DNA from: CAYPOY01 sp964412395
GTDB taxonomy: Bacteria > Chloroflexota > Anaerolineae > B4-G1
DNA length: 16,425 nucleotides
NCBI GenBank assembly: GCA_964412395.1
Contig: CAYPOY010000093.1
Span: forward strand, 1-16,425
Reading direction: 5' to 3'
Shown here: positions 7,380-15,241 of the stretch, one piece after another
Position numbering within the stretch: the stretch's first letter is position 1
Layout: the number at the start of each line of letters is the position of its first letter
Made by a program: the position numbers and the translations under genes
Notes under the pieces: generated by a model
Database searches by the model: none
Told to the model about the DNA's origin: nothing
Seen by the model: the letters and a program-made list of their open reading frames with translations, nothing else

Positions 7380-7388
7380 GATTGATTT
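7380..7388 (+). repeat. Right target-site duplication of the MITE-like element
   Basis: GATTGATTT here matches 7161-7169 exactly. The epimerase reading frame resumes directly from this copy (ATT GAT TTG GGC CAT). Confidence 0.85.
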
Positions 7389-8280
7389 GGGCCATTCTGT
7401 GCAAGGACTGGATTGCTTCACAGATTACTACGCCAGAGCGCTCAAGAAACTCAACGCGAGTCAGATACAAAACAAGGGCGTCGCTTTTCTACCCCTCGAT
7501 TTGGCAGATGATGATCTCAGTTCGGCTGTCAGAGATATCGAAATCGTGTATCACGTAGCCGCACAGCCCGGGATATCTGCCACGACTGCGTTTGAGACTT
7601 ATGTGAGAAACAACATCATGGCAACATACCGGCTGTTGGAAGCTGTAAAGCAATCTCCCTCGTTTCGAGGGTTCGTCAATATCTCCACGTCGTCCGTCTA
7701 CGGAGCCGACGCCACCGGAGATGAGACGACGGAACCCAAGCCCACGTCATATTACGGCGTCACCAAACTCGCCGCAGAACAACTCGTGCTTGCGCACACG
7801 CGGGATCGAGGGTTGCCAGCCTGTTCGTTGCGGCTATTCTCCGTGTATGGCCCGCGTGAGCGACCGGAGAAGCTGTACGCCAGGTTGATCCGCTGCATTC
7901 TCGAGGATAAGGAGTTTCCGCTGTGCGAAGGCAGCGAACACCACCTGCGAAGTTACACTTATGTTGGGGACGCCATAGATGGACTGGTGGCAGCCCTGGA
8001 CAACTTTGACAGGTGCACCGGCGAGATTTTCAACATCGGAACAGACGTCACTCTCACCACAGAAGAGGGGATGAGAACTGTGGAGGAAATCATCGGCAAA
8101 CCCGCCAAGATAACGATAGCACCCAGGAGAGCGGGAGACCAGCTAAAGACACACGCCAATATCGGAAAGGCGCGCAGGCTGTTGGGCTACAATCCAACCA
8201 CCACGCTGAAAGAAGGTCTGGAGAAAACAGTTGAGTGGTACAAGCAGCACATCCTTGGGAAGATAGACTTCTAGCCACCT

Positions 8281-8302
8281 TGCGCGGCGCGGCCAGTGGC
8301 TC
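8281..8302 (+). repeat. Duplicated 3' fragment of the asd gene
   Basis: These 22 bases are identical to 7010-7031, inside the end of the semialdehyde dehydrogenase gene. The match continues as 24 of 25 bases through 8305. The copy is noncoding here, lying between the epimerase stop and the methyltransferase start. The second copy suggests that the epimerase gene was placed after asd by an event that duplicated part of asd. Confidence 0.85.
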
Positions 8303-8331
8303 TATAGAACAGATCCCTTGAGGTGTTTACT

Positions 8332-9135
8332 ATGCCCTACAACCCAAAACCAATTATCGAGTCCTACGAAAAAAAAGCTGAGGTTGAAGATGAGTCGGAA
8401 AAGAGCTCTTCCTTACGGGTAGAGGTTCCAAGAGAATTCATCAAGAGATATCTCAAGGCGTCTGATGTTGTCCTCGATGCTGGCGGGGGGACAGGCATTA
8501 ATGCCATTATGATGGCAGAACGTTGTAAGAAAGTAACCCTCCTGGATATCACGTCAAGGATATTGCAGCTTGCTGAGAAGAACATAGCAGAAGCTGAGGT
8601 GTCCGATAGGATCGAACTTGTTAACGGCGATATAACGGACTTGAGTCGGTTTCAGGATGGCGAATTTACTTTTGTCGTATGTGTAGGGGATGCCATTTCG
8701 TATGTCCTTGAGAGAAGATTCAAGGCTATTGAAGAGTTAATCAGAGTCGCCCAGAAAGGCTCGATTCTAATCATTGGTTGTGACTCAAAGTTGGGCTTCA
8801 TGAGGATGAAGCTGGCGAGAGGTTCATTGGATGAAGCAATTGAGATTTACAAGACCAGTGAATGTTACTGTGGTATGGGTCCCCGAACTCATCTTTACAC
8901 AGTAGATGAAATGACTGCGCTATTGAAAAGACAAGGCTGTAATGTCCTGGAAGTGGCTTCAACCCCAACCTTTGCAGATACGATTGATACCAGCACATAT
9001 TCCGAGAAGGAGAAGTGGGAAAGGCTGAAGGGGTTGGAATTGGAGGTTTGTACGAGTCCGGGATTGCTGGGAATGGGGCTTCACCTTCTTTTTGTTGCCA
9101 GGAAAGAGTATGAGGTTGGTGTCAATAATGATTAA
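8332..9135 (+). CDS. Class I SAM-dependent methyltransferase
   Basis: This 267-residue protein has the Rossmann-fold SAM-binding motif I VVLDAGGGTG at 46-55, an acidic strand-2 end (KVTLLDIT), motif II-like ELVNGDITDL and a post-motif strand FTFVVCVGDAISYV. It methylates an unknown small molecule or macromolecule; nothing in the sequence fixes the substrate. ATG 8332 is preferred over GTG 8323 because GAGGT at 8320-8324 is then correctly spaced. The gene ends in an eight-base overlap (ATGATTAA, 9128-9135) with a truncated acetyltransferase ORF. It is distinctly AT-richer than asd and threonine synthase, with many AAG/GAA/ATT codons, consistent with acquisition together with the neighbouring epimerase. 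Pairing with a sugar epimerase could suggest modification of a glycan or natural product, but that is speculation. Confidence 0.88.
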   Translation: MPYNPKPIIESYEKKAEVEDESEKSSSLRVEVPREFIKRYLKASDVVLDAGGGTGINAIMMAERCKKVTLLDITSRILQLAEKNIAEAEVSDRIELVNGDITDLSRFQDGEFTFVVCVGDAISYVLERRFKAIEELIRVAQKGSILIIGCDSKLGFMRMKLARGSLDEAIEIYKTSECYCGMGPRTHLYTVDEMTALLKRQGCNVLEVASTPTFADTIDTSTYSEKEKWERLKGLELEVCTSPGLLGMGLHLLFVARKEYEVGVNND

Positions 9136-9304
9136 TCTTCGCAGGGCCACCTCAACTGACACAAAAGGGATAGCCGCCGTCGTTTATGATGTCTGGGAGC
9201 AAGATATCCTGACCGATGTATGCGCAGCCCAGATAAAAGATGATACTTGCGCACTCTGGGTTGCGGCAGATAATGACGACAGGCGCATTGATTCCTATAG
9301 ATGA
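9128..9304 (+). pseudogene. Truncated GNAT-family acetyltransferase
   Basis: The 58-residue ORF begins INLRRATSTDTKGIAAVVYDVW, typical of the first strand and helix of GNAT N-acetyltransferases (I-R-x-A-T-x-x-D-x-x-x-I-A). It reaches CALWVAADND, resembling the second-third strand, then ends. The acetyl-CoA loop (Q/RxxGxG/A) is absent, so it cannot be a working enzyme. It is translationally coupled to the methyltransferase stop (ATGATTAA). After 9273 a different frame is open for 37 codons up to 9386, with the sequence HGEYYWFVKPME before the stop. That may be the tail of another broken gene. Confidence 0.55.
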
Positions 9305-9386
9305 GGAACATCTTTTGGCAACCGACTTGCGAGACGAGGCGAGCGTGCATGGTGAGTATTACTGGTTTGTCAAACCGATGGAATGA
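9273..9386 (+). other. Short open frame, possible 3' remnant of another gene
   Basis: A 37-codon frame from ATG 9273 to TGA 9384-9386 overlaps the end of the acetyltransferase fragment in the +1 frame. Its sequence (LLATDLRDEASVHGEYYWFVKPME) has a protein-like composition, but I do not recognise the family. It could be a gene tail stranded by the rearrangement, or chance. Confidence 0.25.
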
Positions 9387-9404
9387 AATGAGAGGCTACG
9401 TCCG

Positions 9405-10541
9405 ATGAAAAACTATGGCCTTATGTCTGTCTATGAATTCCTGGGCGACCTGGTCGTCTACCGCAACCTGGTACCGGCCGATCCACGACTGCCGCCACTG
9501 GCCGAGGTTCGTCAGCGCGTGGGATTGCCGGAAGGCGTCATCCCGCGCAAGACGGCTCCGGAGTATGCCCGCGTGATGGTCTGCTTGCTGCAACAGGCGC
9601 GGGCGCTGGACGTACCCGGCACCCCTATCGAGCGACTGGTCTACCTGGGCGACACACGGCTGAACGACGGCACTGCCTTTGCCAACATCTGCCGCGCCGG
9701 GGGCTGGCCCGGCCTGGCCTTCATCGGGGCCGAGCGGGACGAGCCCGCGCGCGTGGAGATCGTCGAGCAGGACGGGGACACGCTCTACCTGGCCAACCGC
9801 TGGGCGGCGCTGGTTGACTTCGACCGCTTCTGCCGCGAGCGGGGGTTCCCACTGGATGAGCGGACGGCGGTGATCGTTGACCTGGACAAGACGGCACTGG
9901 GCGCGCGGGGGCGCAACGATCGCGTCATCAACCGGGCGCGGGTCGAGGCGGTGCGCCGCACCGTCGGCGACCTGTTGGGGGGCAGTTTCAATCCAGAGGG
10001 CTTCCGAGTCGCTTATGATCGCTTCAACCAGCCAGAGTTCCACCCCTTCACCGCCGACAACCAGGACTACCTGGCCTACGTTTGCCTGATCCTGGGCAGT
10101 GGGATGTACGGGCTTGAGCCGCTGATAGCCGAGGTGCGTGCCGGGCGACTGACGACCTTTGAGCAGTTCATCGCCGGGGTGGACGACCGCGCCGCAGCAC
10201 TGCCCGCCAACCTGTGTAGCATCCACAGTGGAGTTTACGCCCTCGTGCAGCGGGGCGACCCCACGCCCTTCAAGGCGTTCCGCTACAACGAGTACCAGGC
10301 CACCATTGAGCGGATGGGTTGCCTGGGCGACGGTGCACCGGTGGCGGAGTTGCTGGAGAAGGAGATCGTCATCACGCAGGAGGTGCGGGAGGTGGTGCTA
10401 GCCTGGCGGGAGCGGGGCGCGCTACTCTTCGGCCTTTCGGACAAACCCGACGAGGCATCCGTCCCGACGGATGACCTGGCAGCCCGGGGTTATCGGGCCA
10501 TCCATCGGGTGGAGACCCACGCCGTAGGAAATGAACAATGA
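9405..10541 (+). CDS. Uncharacterised protein with HAD-like motifs in unusual order
   Basis: The protein is 378 residues and high-GC like asd and threonine synthase, so it probably belongs to the original operon. VIVDLDKTALGARG (157-170) fits HAD motif I (DxDxT/V, nucleophile D159, acid D161). GALLFGLSDKPDE (338-350) fits motif II (hydrophobic strand ending in S/T). A GD-x-x-x-ND sequence, YLGDTRLNDGTAFANI (80-95), looks like HAD motif IV, which normally comes last. Here it precedes motif I. The arrangement could mean a circular permutation or two tandem HAD-like halves. The function is unknown. Its place upstream of threonine synthase makes a role in aspartate-family metabolism possible, including phosphoryl transfer, but nothing proves that. 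ATG 9405 has GAGAGG at 9390-9395; ATG 9423 (MSVYEFLGDL) is an alternative start. Confidence 0.7.
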   Translation: MKNYGLMSVYEFLGDLVVYRNLVPADPRLPPLAEVRQRVGLPEGVIPRKTAPEYARVMVCLLQQARALDVPGTPIERLVYLGDTRLNDGTAFANICRAGGWPGLAFIGAERDEPARVEIVEQDGDTLYLANRWAALVDFDRFCRERGFPLDERTAVIVDLDKTALGARGRNDRVINRARVEAVRRTVGDLLGGSFNPEGFRVAYDRFNQPEFHPFTADNQDYLAYVCLILGSGMYGLEPLIAEVRAGRLTTFEQFIAGVDDRAAALPANLCSIHSGVYALVQRGDPTPFKAFRYNEYQATIERMGCLGDGAPVAELLEKEIVITQEVREVVLAWRERGALLFGLSDKPDEASVPTDDLAARGYRAIHRVETHAVGNEQ

Positions 10542-10631
10542 ACCAATGAACAATGGCCTGCGGCGGTCAGCAGGTTGCAGGCTAGCAAATTCGCTATAAT
10601 GATTAACCATAGTTGGGCCGCCAAGAGCACG

Positions 10632-10910
10632 ATGAACAAGGACAAACAGAAACATCCGTCACCGGCGTTAATCGTCGTTGGCGGGTTCGCGGGTACCGGC
10701 AAGACCGCCGTATCCAGGCGCCTCTCAGCCGAACTCAGCATCCCAAGACTTGGCTCAGACACTTGTGCTGCTTCTGCAACCCAACCACACAAGATTCATC
10801 AGCGGGTGATGCAGGCGGTCGCTCAATTTGCAGCAGAAGAATGGCCGGGCTTGCTGGTCACGATGCGGAATGTGGTGCAGAGCGTCTGGCGAGCAAGCGA
10901 AGCGGAATGA
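10632..10910 (+). pseudogene. Truncated P-loop kinase/AAA-type ATPase
   Basis: A 92-residue ORF carries a clear Walker A loop, GGFAGTGKTAVSRRLS (17-32), and the following strand IPRLGSDT, as in zeta-toxin/AAA_33-type small-molecule kinases. The rest of the fold (Walker B, lid arginines; usually 170 residues or more) is missing, and the C-terminal half resembles nothing obvious. It is probably a remnant with an internal deletion or frameshift after GSDT. A TATAAT at 10595-10600 precedes it, but no well-spaced -35 is visible. It lies between the HAD-like gene and threonine synthase. Confidence 0.55.
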
Positions 10911-10935
10911 TTGACCGGAGGTATTTGTTTTCCCC

Positions 10936-12282
10936 ATGACTTACCATAGCTGGCTCCAATGTATCCACGGCTGCGGCCGCCGCTACTCCATCTACGACAT
11001 CGTCTACCGCTGCAAGGAGTGCGGTGGCTTGTTAGACGTAGAGCACGACCTGGAGGCACTGAAGGACCGCAGCGCCGCCGAGTGGAAGGCGCTGTTCGAT
11101 CAACGGGCGCGGACGAACGAGTGGCCCTACGGGAGTGGGGTGTGGAGCAAGAAGGAATGGGTCTGCCCGCAGGTAGACGTCGCCAACGTCGTCTCGCTGG
11201 GTGAAGGGAACACCCCTCTCCTGCCAATCTCCCCTCTCCGCTTCGGGGAGGGGTTGGGGGAGGGGTTGTGGGTCAAGCAGTGCGGCACCAGCCACACGGG
11301 GTCGTTCAAAGACCTGGGGATGACAGTGCTGGTCTCGGTCGTGCGGCAGATGATCGCTGATGGGAAGCCGATCCGGGCGGTGGCCTGCGCCTCCACTGGC
11401 GATACGTCGGCCGCGATGGCTGCCTATTGTGCTGCCGCCGGCATCCCTGCCATCGTCTTCCTGCCCCAGGGCAAAGTCTCCACCGCCCAACTGGTCCAAC
11501 CCATCGCCCACGGCGCGCTGGTGCTGGCGCTGGACACCGACTTCGATGGCTGCATGCGCATCGTGCAACAGGTGACGGCCGACCAGACCATCTACCTGGC
11601 TAACTCAATGAACTCGCTGCGCATCGAGGGCCAGAAGACGGTGGCCATCGAGATTGCCCAGCAACTGGGATGGGAGGTGCCGGACTGGGTGGTCATCCCG
11701 GCCGGCAACCTGGGCAACGTCAGTGCCCTGGGCCGGGGCTTTCTGATGATGAAGGAGTTGGGCCTGATTCACCGGTTGCCGCGCATCGCCTGTGCCCAGG
11801 CCGCAAACGCCAACCCGCTCTACCTGAGTTACCTGACGGGCTTCGAGGAGTACCGGCCAGTGCCAGCGCAGAAGACGCTGGCTAGCGCCATCCAGATCGG
11901 CGCACCGGTCAGTTACGAGAGGGCGGTGAAGGTGCTGCGGGCCTTTGACGGCGTCGTCGAGCAGGCCAGCGAGGACGAACTGGCCGACGCGGCCGACCGC
12001 GCCGACCGTGCCGGTCTATACTGCTGCCCCCAGACCGGCGTAGCACTGGCGGTGCTGTTCAAACTGGTGGAGCGGGATAAGATCCTGCCAGAACACCGCG
12101 TCGTCGTCATCTCCACTGCCCACGGCCTCAAGTTCACCGGCTTCAAGGTTGGCTATCACGAGGGGGCGCTGGCAGATGTGGTCGCCCGCCACGCCAACCC
12201 CCCGCTGGAGTTGCCGGCCGACATTCAGGCGGTGAGCCAGGCGATTGACCAGATGGTTGGATCAGGGGGATCAAGGATGTAG
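10936..12282 (+). CDS. thrC: Threonine synthase
   Basis: This 448-residue PLP enzyme converts O-phosphohomoserine to threonine, the last pathway step. SLGEGNTPLL (87-96), the PLP lysine K125 in TGSFKDLGM and the phosphate-binding PAGNLGNVSALGRG identify it. The N-terminus carries a four-cysteine zinc-ribbon-like element, C9/C13/C26/C29, seen in one threonine synthase class. Residues 99-110 (SPLRFGEGLGEG) are encoded by a G-rich palindromic repeat (11231-11266) inserted in frame between the strand LLPI and LWVKQ, just ahead of the active-site lysine segment. A GGAGG at 10917-10921 lies 14 bases upstream of ATG 10936, which is long but the best available site. The gene ends 35 bases from a convergent permease gene. 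Confidence 0.95.
   Translation: MTYHSWLQCIHGCGRRYSIYDIVYRCKECGGLLDVEHDLEALKDRSAAEWKALFDQRARTNEWPYGSGVWSKKEWVCPQVDVANVVSLGEGNTPLLPISPLRFGEGLGEGLWVKQCGTSHTGSFKDLGMTVLVSVVRQMIADGKPIRAVACASTGDTSAAMAAYCAAAGIPAIVFLPQGKVSTAQLVQPIAHGALVLALDTDFDGCMRIVQQVTADQTIYLANSMNSLRIEGQKTVAIEIAQQLGWEVPDWVVIPAGNLGNVSALGRGFLMMKELGLIHRLPRIACAQAANANPLYLSYLTGFEEYRPVPAQKTLASAIQIGAPVSYERAVKVLRAFDGVVEQASEDELADAADRADRAGLYCCPQTGVALAVLFKLVERDKILPEHRVVVISTAHGLKFTGFKVGYHEGALADVVARHANPPLELPADIQAVSQAIDQMVGSGGSRM
11231..11266. repeat. G-rich palindromic repeat inside the threonine synthase gene
   Basis: CCCCTCTCCG (11231-11240) pairs with CGGGGAGGGG (11244-11253) across a CTT loop, with one T-G wobble. The word GGGGAGGGGTTG then repeats. 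Short intergenic repeats of the CCCCTC..GGGGAGGGG type are widespread in bacterial genomes. Here one contributes twelve codons without breaking the frame. Only one copy is present in this window. Confidence 0.7.
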
Positions 12283-12317
12283 TCTCTGAGGCTTCGGGAG
12301 TCTGCTGAATAAGGGCG

Positions 12318-13379
12318 TCAACTCGGCATAGCAATCAGCTTCTTTGCCAGAAAGAAAAACGCTGCCAGGAGTGCCAGTAGCAGGATCCCATATATCGCGA
12401 CGTCTACGATGCCGGTGTAATAGTCGCCCGTAGCCAGCCGTGTCATCAATGTGATTGGTGAGGCGTCGAAGAAATAGCTCATGCCAGCCGAGAGCAAGGT
12501 GAGAAGAGAGTACACGAACTGCGACCGTTCCCTATCCTTAAAGTACACGGACACGAATGCTGACCCCACGGCGACGATGGCGGCGACCATCGCAGCGAGC
12601 AACAAAACCAGGCCCAGGTTCTGTATGGGTATGCGATTAAACCGTAGCAGCATGGACCACAAAGTGCACTGCACCAGGGCGAGAATGAGCGCCACGGCAA
12701 TCTTCGCTCCGAGTATCACATTTAGAGATAACGGCGCGGACCGGAGCGTTTCCAGCGTGTGGTTCGCCAACTCCTCGGATATCGAGTCCACCACCATACT
12801 GCCCGCTACGAAAGCAGGGAAGAACATCAATATGGGAATGATCACAGAGTACCGGAACTCGTACGTCGTGGAAGGCATGCCCTGGATATCCGTATACCGG
12901 ACCTGGATGCCATTTCTTTCTCGCAGATAATTTTCATACTGCTTCATCGGTTCCTTCAATACCATCAATATCAGAGTCGAGCGTGTCTCAGACTCAGGCA
13001 GGAAAAGCTTCATATCAACGACGGATCCGCTGTCCTCTGATACGGCTTCTGGTATGAAGAGGACGGCGTCTATCGCCCCGGCCTGGAACGCATTTTCGGC
13101 ATCCTCGGCTGAGGAGGGTGAAGAGAAAACCGCCACCTGTGCGTTGCGGTCTCTCAGAGACCCGATCAGCGGACTGTTGGCATCGCCAATGATTCCCACC
13201 CGAACATTGATCCTGGCGTTCAAGCCTATGGAGTCTGGGTCGTAGAATGACATCAGCCCGATGAGTATGGCCGATGAGAAGGAGGCGATGAACAACTGGA
13301 TCATGATGGCGATCATGATCGTCTTTTCTTTGGTGACCGATTTCAACTCCTTCTTTACGATGGCATAGAACGCACTCAT
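12318..13379 (-). CDS. ABC-2 type transporter permease
   Basis: This is a 353-residue membrane protein of the ABC-2 (NatB-like) exporter type. There is one N-terminal membrane segment (about 21-46). A large extracytoplasmic domain of about 140 residues follows. A C-terminal block of about five to six membrane helices runs from about 186 to 350 and contains SISEELANHTLETLRSAPLS, the cytoplasmic coupling-helix region typical of the family. ATG at 13379 (complement) is preceded on the minus strand by GGAG seven bases upstream. It lies 35 bases downstream of the larger permease gene, so the two form an operon and probably a heterodimeric channel energised by the divergently encoded ATPase. The substrate is unknown. 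It converges on threonine synthase with a 35-base gap. Confidence 0.88.
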   Translation of the reverse strand: MSAFYAIVKKELKSVTKEKTIMIAIMIQLFIASFSSAILIGLMSFYDPDSIGLNARINVRVGIIGDANSPLIGSLRDRNAQVAVFSSPSSAEDAENAFQAGAIDAVLFIPEAVSEDSGSVVDMKLFLPESETRSTLILMVLKEPMKQYENYLRERNGIQVRYTDIQGMPSTTYEFRYSVIIPILMFFPAFVAGSMVVDSISEELANHTLETLRSAPLSLNVILGAKIAVALILALVQCTLWSMLLRFNRIPIQNLGLVLLLAAMVAAIVAVGSAFVSVYFKDRERSQFVYSLLTLLSAGMSYFFDASPITLMTRLATGDYYTGIVDVAIYGILLLALLAAFFFLAKKLIAMPS

Positions 13380-13414
13380 AGTATTACTCCAGGTGTGAGA
13401 GAAGTGCGTTGCAC

Positions 13415-15241
13415 CTATATCACTCCAAGTATGTACAGATTATACAGCGCGTGCACGGTTGATCCGGCGAGCACGGCGTAGGGGTAGCACTTGACGCCAA
13501 AGCGTTTCGTGGGCAAGCAGACAAGCGCAGTGAAGGCAAAGTGAGCGATGAGGGGTATCCATAGCATGCCGGAACTGAAAAGTGCTGCCGACAACGCGGA
13601 TTCCGACACCGCGCTTAACGAAACAAGCAACAGCAGTTTTTCTCCGACCAGGAACCCGACCGCCGAAAGAAACGACAGCACGACGACGCCTTTTGTCGTC
13701 TTGATGGCCCTGTTCTCAAGAAGCACCGCGATGCCCGCCGACTTGGCGACTTCCTCAATGACTACTGCCATTATCAATAACACCCCTACAGCATAGCGTA
13801 TTGGCAGGTTAAGCGATATCGCCAGGGTCACCAACTGGATCATGTAGACGATGGGAATGAGAAACAGGCTTAACAGCGTGATGGATACGTAGGGGTGGCT
13901 GCGGGCGATGGCGAGATGAATGGCCTCGGCTGCCTTTCTATAGAGCGGCCGGAATCCCATGAGGTATTCTTCATTCAAGATGCGTGTGCCTATGTAGATG
14001 GAAAGGATGAAGACGAGGTACATTGACGCCGTTGAGAATAAATACTCTTTCAGCCCAAAGGGCTCCCCTCTATACATTTTGACAACAAGCGTGAGTGGGG
14101 ACATATAGCTCAGGTCATTGACGCCTGAGAACATCGCGGGGAAGACAAGATATGACGTAATCACCGTGGTCGCGAGCATCGAAATAAACGTCGTGTCCTT
14201 GAACGTGCGGTATACAAGGGGCACCATCAGATATATGGAAAAGATGAACAGTATTACAGGTATGAGTATTGCCATTGCCAGCAGCAGGTTGCCCCTTAAT
14301 ACTATAGTCATAATGACCACGGATGCCAGCGAGAAACTCATGTAGGGGAGCATTTTACCGGCGATGATCTCGAACGGCGTCACCGGGGCAGACATCAGGA
14401 CCGTGATCCTTCGATCTATCTTTTCGTCCATGAAGCTGCTGGTGAAAAAGACGCTGACGAAGGAGACCGGGAGAACGTAGAGGAACGCGATGATGACCTG
14501 CGCGAAAGGTATGGGTGGATTCATCAGTGACGGAACGATGATCGACTTGTCGGATGCGAACTCCATTTCGATTTTGGGCAGTCTGCCGCCGCTTTCCATC
14601 TCCCTGATCTGTTCCATGACAGCAAAGTCGGTCTCGCTTTGCATCGGTTGTGCCGGTTGTGGTTGTGGGGTGTCGGACGATGGCTGACCTGCGCCTGAAT
14701 CAGCCCCTGTTGGTTCCGGTGGGCCACTCGTCAATGCGTCTATCAGTTCCGAAAGTGAGGTTCCTTGGGTTATCCTGGCATTCTCTGTAGGGGCAGGGAG
14801 ATAGTTGACCTCGATTCGCAGCGGAAACGCCCTGCCCAGGCTGTGGGCTGCGTACGTATTCTTGATCCTTGCCAACTCCTGCTTTTCAAGGTATAGTTTC
14901 AGCGCCCCGGCTGCGTAGAGGGACCTTGTATCATTCCTATGGGCGACTTCGTCGCCGTCAATGTAAACGTCTATCGCCTTTTCATCAAGCATCGAGTATC
15001 CGGGGGAACGAGCGACCATAATTGTATCAAACCGGCTATCCTGAATACGGGGGCCGTCGGGGGAGACTCCCACTCTGTACATACCCTTGTTCCAAACGGT
15101 CCCCTGCTGGAATGCCAGATAAGAAATCACAAACGATCCGGCGAGAATGAGCATGACGACCGGCCTTGAGCCCCCCTTAAAGCGGGATCTCAACCTTTTG
15201 ACCTCTCGTTTTGCGATCGTCAGGATGTTAGTTATTGTCAA
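13415..15241 (-). CDS. ABC-2 type permease fused to a PrsW-like intramembrane protease domain
   Basis: This 608-residue membrane protein starts with one membrane segment (about 27-44). An extracytoplasmic domain follows (about 45-243) with a Pro/Gln/Ser-rich linker at 172-200. ABC-2 helices occupy about 245-425, with the coupling segment MDEKIDRRITVLMSAPVTP at 271-289. The C-terminal third (about 450-608) adds more helices holding EEVAK (496-500), F530-x-x-x-E534, H567 and HALYN (597-601). This order of EExxK, FxxxE, H and Hxxx(D/N) is the signature of PrsW/CPBP-type intramembrane proteases. The fusion predicts cleavage of a membrane substrate linked to export. The start appears to be TTG at 15241, as no ATG is in frame upstream; the ribosome site is weak. 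Its 5' end is 35 bases from the divergent ATPase start. Confidence 0.85.
   Translation of the reverse strand: MTITNILTIAKREVKRLRSRFKGGSRPVVMLILAGSFVISYLAFQQGTVWNKGMYRVGVSPDGPRIQDSRFDTIMVARSPGYSMLDEKAIDVYIDGDEVAHRNDTRSLYAAGALKLYLEKQELARIKNTYAAHSLGRAFPLRIEVNYLPAPTENARITQGTSLSELIDALTSGPPEPTGADSGAGQPSSDTPQPQPAQPMQSETDFAVMEQIREMESGGRLPKIEMEFASDKSIIVPSLMNPPIPFAQVIIAFLYVLPVSFVSVFFTSSFMDEKIDRRITVLMSAPVTPFEIIAGKMLPYMSFSLASVVIMTIVLRGNLLLAMAILIPVILFIFSIYLMVPLVYRTFKDTTFISMLATTVITSYLVFPAMFSGVNDLSYMSPLTLVVKMYRGEPFGLKEYLFSTASMYLVFILSIYIGTRILNEEYLMGFRPLYRKAAEAIHLAIARSHPYVSITLLSLFLIPIVYMIQLVTLAISLNLPIRYAVGVLLIMAVVIEEVAKSAGIAVLLENRAIKTTKGVVVLSFLSAVGFLVGEKLLLLVSLSAVSESALSAALFSSGMLWIPLIAHFAFTALVCLPTKRFGVKCYPYAVLAGSTVHALYNLYILGVI

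Larger units (their letters stand above)
7102..8274 (+). pseudogene. NAD-dependent epimerase/dehydratase gene split by a MITE-like insertion
   Basis: This is an extended short-chain dehydrogenase of the NAD-dependent sugar-nucleotide epimerase/dehydratase type. The 5' exon-like part (7102-7172, ribosome site AGGAGG 7090-7095) encodes MNILVTGTAGFIGSHLAERL, with the NAD-binding GxxGxxG. The element at 7170-7379 then brings in-frame TGA codons at 7198-7200 and 7363-7365. The remainder (7387-8274) is open for 295 codons and carries the STSSVYG loop and catalytic Y123-K127 (YYGVTK). The inserted length is 219 bp including one 9-bp repeat. Deleting it rejoins IDLG to HSVQGLD in frame, giving about 317 residues, the family's normal size. 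No other lesion is visible, so the insertion is probably recent. A TTG at 7387 could start the downstream part, but that product lacks the cofactor loop. The sugar substrate is unknown. GC is lower than in the flanking threonine genes. Confidence 0.88.

Noticed and set aside
9396..10226. 276-codon minus-strand frame opposite the HAD-like gene
   Set aside because: Its composition mirrors the opposite strand's codon bias. The plus-strand frame is longer and carries recognisable motifs.
10575..10600. Promoter before the P-loop remnant (TTGCAG...TATAAT)
   Set aside because: The -10 is good but the spacer is only 14 bp and no alternative -35 is visible, so I did not list it as a promoter.
12283..12317. 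Bidirectional terminator between threonine synthase and the permease
   Set aside because: Only an imperfect CTC...GAG pairing without a T-run is present, too weak to call.
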